Shown here piece after piece: positions 40,520 to 43,200 of a stretch of DNA of 43,200 bases. Position numbers and translations under genes: made by a program. Positions within the stretch are counted from its first letter, which is position 1. Every line of letters begins with the position of its first letter. Below the pieces are notes generated by a model. The model was not told where the DNA came from. It saw nothing but the letters and a program-made list of their open reading frames with translations, and did not search any database. This stretch comes from Phaeodactylibacter sp964397205 (GTDB lineage: Bacteria; Bacteroidota; Bacteroidia; Chitinophagales; Saprospiraceae), in assembly GCA_964397205.1 (NCBI GenBank), contig CAYNIT010000008.1, positions 1-43,200 on the forward strand, given 5' to 3'.

Positions 40520-42877
40520 ATGAAAGAGGAGTTATTTGACATTAATAAACTGCTGAGCAGAGCACTCAAGTTCTGGTACTTGTTTCCTTTGTTCATGCTG
40601 GTCAGCGGGGTGCTGGCGTTCTTCTACTTGAAAACGGAGGAGCCGGTATACCGTACCTCTGCACTGCTGCTGATTAAGGACAATGAGAACTCCAATCAGC
40701 TGGATGAGGAAGCTATTTTCGCGGATTTAGGCCTCGGCCGCACCAACCGAAACCTGGAGAATGAAATCATGGCCCTCAAGTCAACGCCGCTGATGTATGA
40801 AGTAGCTGAAAAACTGCAGCTGCAGTACCGGTACAGCCGCAGTGACCGGTTCCGGGATTATAACTTGTACAAGAAATCTCCAGTCAAGGTCCTGAACTGG
40901 GAGCCCAAACGGAAAAGCCAGTACCTGAATGCGGTGCTGCAAGCCAAAGGCAACGGCAAGTATGAGCTGACGATCAATGAGCAGGTATTCAAGAGCGAAT
41001 TCGGCAAAGAATTGGAGCTGCCCTATGGCAAATTAACGATCACCAGCAATCACGGTGTCGAAGTAAATTCGCCCATTAACATACAGATCATGCCGCTGCA
41101 AGCAGCAGCAAAAATGTTGTCTTGGAGCGTGGAAGTCGCAAAAGTTGGCGAAAGCTCTATCCTGGAGCTGAGTATTGAAGATGTCGCCCCGGAACGCGCC
41201 CGGGATGTACTGCGGGAACTCATCAAAGCCTACAACAAAAATTCTGTAGAGGAAAAGAACCAGGTTTTCAAAAACACCATCAAGCTGATCAACGAGCGCA
41301 TCGATATGCTGGCCAATGAGCTGTCGCGCGCGGAATCCAGGGTAGAAAACTACAAGCAACGCTACAGCGTGATGGAGCTGAGCGCCGAGGGCAATATGAT
41401 TATGGATGAGATGAGCGCCTACAGCGAAAAGATTTCCGAAACCGAGGTGCAGCTGCAAATTTTGAATTCCATCGAAAAATTTCTCCTGGAAAATCAAAAC
41501 CGATTCGAGTTTGTCCCAACCAACGCCGGCATCAGCAACCTCACACTCGTCCGGCAGCTGGACAACTTCAACGAGCTGCTGGCTCAGCGCAGCAAGCAGC
41601 GCAGTGACTTCGGTCCTTCCCACCCAGAACTAAAACTCACGGAGCGGCAGATACAGAACCTGCGCCAGACGATTATCGAAAACATCCAATCCATCAAGAA
41701 CGACTTCCAGATCACGCTGAACGCTAACCGCAGAGTACTGGAGGGCGCTAAGGAGCGCATGCAAAGCTTGCCGCAGCGCGAGCGGGAGCTGCTGGAAATG
41801 GAACGTAAAAAGAACCTCAAAGAAAACCTGTATTTATACCTGCTTCAAAAGAGGGAAGAATCTGCTATTTCGATGGCAGTAACCGTGCCGAGCGGCAAAC
41901 TCATAGAACCGGCCGAGCTGCCGAACACCCCGGTCAGCCCCAACAGCAAAATCATCTGGCTGTCGGCTATCTTTCTGGGCTTGGCTTTGCCTTCAGGCTT
42001 CGTTTTCCTCACCGAATTTTTAAACAAAAAGGTACAGTACGAAGACGACATCAGCAATTACACTTCGGTGCCTGTATTGGGGGCCATAGGCACCAAGCGT
42101 ACCAAAGACCATCTGGTGATCAAAGAAAGCAGCCGCACGCCTATTGCCGAGATGTTCCGGCTGTTGCGGACCAATTTTTCTTGCATAGCGCCTGGCCTTG
42201 ACCACAAGGTCGTTTTGTTCACCTCTAGTATATCCGGTGAGGGTAAATCATTCCTGACCCTCAATTTCGGAATGACCCAGGCTATGACGGATAAGAAGGT
42301 GGTGATTCTGGAACTGGACCTGCGCCGGCCCAAGCAAGAGATATACAGCCGCCTGGAAAATTCAAAAGTCGGGGTAGTAGATTACCTCATTGACCATTCC
42401 ATGCTGCCAAAGCAGATTATCCGCAACAGTGGTTTACACCCTAAACTAGACCTGATAAGCAGCGGCCTTACACCCCCTAACCCCAGCGAGTTGATCCTCT
42501 CTGACCGGCTCCGGGAATTGATTGAGCAGCTGCGCGAACATTACGACCTGATTCTGATAGACGCTCCTCCGGTAGGGATGGTGGCCGATGCCCTGCAATT
42601 GAAAGACCTGGCTCAGATCAGCTTGTATGTCGTCCGAATAGGGGTGACCCGCAAAGACCACTTCCACATCATTGAGGACATCGCGCAGAAAGACAAACTG
42701 CCGCGCCCCTTCATACTGCTGAACGCTGTGCCCATGAAGGGAACTGGTTTCAGCCGCCGCTATGGCTACGGCTACGATTACGGCTACGGTTATGGCAAAA
42801 ACGGATACTACGAGAAGGAAAAGCCGAGTTTGCTCGCCCGGCTAAATTCGAGCTTGTTCTCAAAAATACTGCCCTGA
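40520..42877 (+). CDS. Wzc-type polysaccharide co-polymerase with BY-kinase domain
   Basis: 785 residues. Wzz-type N-terminal domain with TM1 at ~18-37, a long periplasmic part with coiled-coil regions (about 240-470), TM2 at ~476-498, and a cytosolic bacterial tyrosine kinase domain. Walker A is ISGEGKS with K576, Walker A' VILELDLRRP with D600, and Walker B LILID with D681. The Glu at 598 replaces the first Asp of the common Walker A' pattern. The C-terminus has eight tyrosines between 748 and 764 (YGYGYDYGYGYG then YY), the usual autophosphorylation cluster. The protein controls chain length and export together with the Wza-type protein. Wzz and kinase are fused in one chain, as in Proteobacteria. 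Confidence 0.94.
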   Translation: MKEELFDINKLLSRALKFWYLFPLFMLVSGVLAFFYLKTEEPVYRTSALLLIKDNENSNQLDEEAIFADLGLGRTNRNLENEIMALKSTPLMYEVAEKLQLQYRYSRSDRFRDYNLYKKSPVKVLNWEPKRKSQYLNAVLQAKGNGKYELTINEQVFKSEFGKELELPYGKLTITSNHGVEVNSPINIQIMPLQAAAKMLSWSVEVAKVGESSILELSIEDVAPERARDVLRELIKAYNKNSVEEKNQVFKNTIKLINERIDMLANELSRAESRVENYKQRYSVMELSAEGNMIMDEMSAYSEKISETEVQLQILNSIEKFLLENQNRFEFVPTNAGISNLTLVRQLDNFNELLAQRSKQRSDFGPSHPELKLTERQIQNLRQTIIENIQSIKNDFQITLNANRRVLEGAKERMQSLPQRERELLEMERKKNLKENLYLYLLQKREESAISMAVTVPSGKLIEPAELPNTPVSPNSKIIWLSAIFLGLALPSGFVFLTEFLNKKVQYEDDISNYTSVPVLGAIGTKRTKDHLVIKESSRTPIAEMFRLLRTNFSCIAPGLDHKVVLFTSSISGEGKSFLTLNFGMTQAMTDKKVVILELDLRRPKQEIYSRLENSKVGVVDYLIDHSMLPKQIIRNSGLHPKLDLISSGLTPPNPSELILSDRLRELIEQLREHYDLILIDAPPVGMVADALQLKDLAQISLYVVRIGVTRKDHFHIIEDIAQKDKLPRPFILLNAVPMKGTGFSRRYGYGYDYGYGYGKNGYYEKEKPSLLARLNSSLFSKILP

Positions 42878-42938
42878 TCGCAAGGACAGCATTCATAGCA
42901 ATTTTTTCCTGCACATAAAATACCTACACACAATCATC

Positions 42939-43200
42939 ATGAAAACAATCATTCTATGCGGCGGCATGGGAACCCGGCTCCGGGAAGAGACGGAATACAA
43001 GCCAAAGCCGATGGTAGAAATTGGGGGAAAGCCCATTTTATGGCACATCATGAAGCATTATTCCCACTATGGGTTCAATGAGTTCATCCTGGCGCTCGGG
43101 TACAAAGGGGATGCCATCCGGGATTACTTCCTCAATTACTACAAGTACAACCGGGACTTCAGCGTGGACCTTTCCAACGGCAATGTCGAATTGCATGGCA
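42939..43200 (+). CDS. rfbF: glucose-1-phosphate cytidylyltransferase (5' part, cut by window end)
   Basis: 87 complete codons are visible and the frame is still open at the last base. MKTIILCGGMGTRLREETEY, then KPKPMVEIGGKPILWHIMKH and YGFNEFILALGYKG are the nucleotide-sugar pyrophosphorylase pattern; the REETEYKPKPMVEIGGKPILWHI order is typical of RfbF, which makes CDP-glucose from glucose-1-phosphate and CTP. That would feed CDP-dideoxysugar synthesis (abequose, tyvelose type). A glucose-1-phosphate thymidylyltransferase is less likely, because RmlA does not carry this MVEIGGKPILWHI block. It follows the kinase gene by 61 bp. Confidence 0.85.
   Translation, partial: MKTIILCGGMGTRLREETEYKPKPMVEIGGKPILWHIMKHYSHYGFNEFILALGYKGDAIRDYFLNYYKYNRDFSVDLSNGNVELHG

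Noticed and set aside
1..43200. CRISPR arrays, tRNA or rRNA genes, intact insertion sequences, defence systems
   Set aside because: Reading both strands gave no regular repeat-spacer pattern, cloverleaf candidate, transposase motif or recognised defence gene set.

Overview
The window looks like a chromosomal segment of a member of the Bacteroidota, most likely the Saprospiria (Lewinella/Phaeodactylibacter-like). The reasons are several secreted proteins with type IX secretion (T9SS) C-terminal sorting domains of both type A and type B, a 1990-residue SprB-repeat adhesin, an UpxY/NusG-like antiterminator at the head of a polysaccharide locus, and repeated matches to the Bacteroidota -7 promoter element TAnnTTTG. 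The assignment is inference from gene content; no rRNA or tRNA gene is visible. Nearly all of the window is dense protein coding. The exceptions are two stretches around the start of the polysaccharide locus (36231-37396 and 37958-38473).

Layout. 1-326: 3' end of an OmpA-like protein. 332-5581 (minus): ECF sigma factor, putative anti-sigma protein with a DUF6265-like domain, SWIM zinc-finger protein, then a tight run of rlmH, rhomboid protease and a YdcF-type DUF218 protein. 5730-10606 (plus): lysA, a small T9SS cargo protein and valS. 10608-16322 (minus, transcribed from the right): outer-membrane protein, waaA (Kdo transferase), heptose-phosphate kinase (LPS core synthesis), then a T9SS-secreted protein. 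16464-18939 (plus): rfbB, a DUF502 membrane protein and an RluA-family pseudouridine synthase. 18936-20680 (minus): DASS-family anion/dicarboxylate transporter and a small zinc-ribbon protein. 20895-29597 (plus): two tandem secreted proteins, one with a type B sorting domain and one giant SprB-repeat adhesin with a type A domain. 29638-30528 (minus): lipoprotein. 30703-34051 (plus): PEP carboxylase and a T9SS-domain ORF that has apparently lost its 5' end. 34119-36230 (minus): YyaL-type thioredoxin-fold protein.

36500-43200 (plus): the start of an exopolysaccharide/capsule locus. In order it has a long AT-rich leader with a promoter and an intrinsic-terminator-like hairpin, the UpxY-like antiterminator, a second structured leader with three copies of a 13-bp motif, wlbA (UDP-sugar oxidase), a Wza-type export lipoprotein, a Wzc-type tyrosine kinase/co-polymerase, and the beginning of an rfbF-type cytidylyltransferase that runs off the window. 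rfbB, waaA and the heptose kinase show that cell-surface glycan synthesis is spread across the region.

The most interesting non-coding signal is the two-part leader around upxY. It fits an antitermination-controlled polysaccharide operon and carries a motif array I cannot assign. I found no CRISPR array, phage genes, intact insertion sequence or clearly new defence system.
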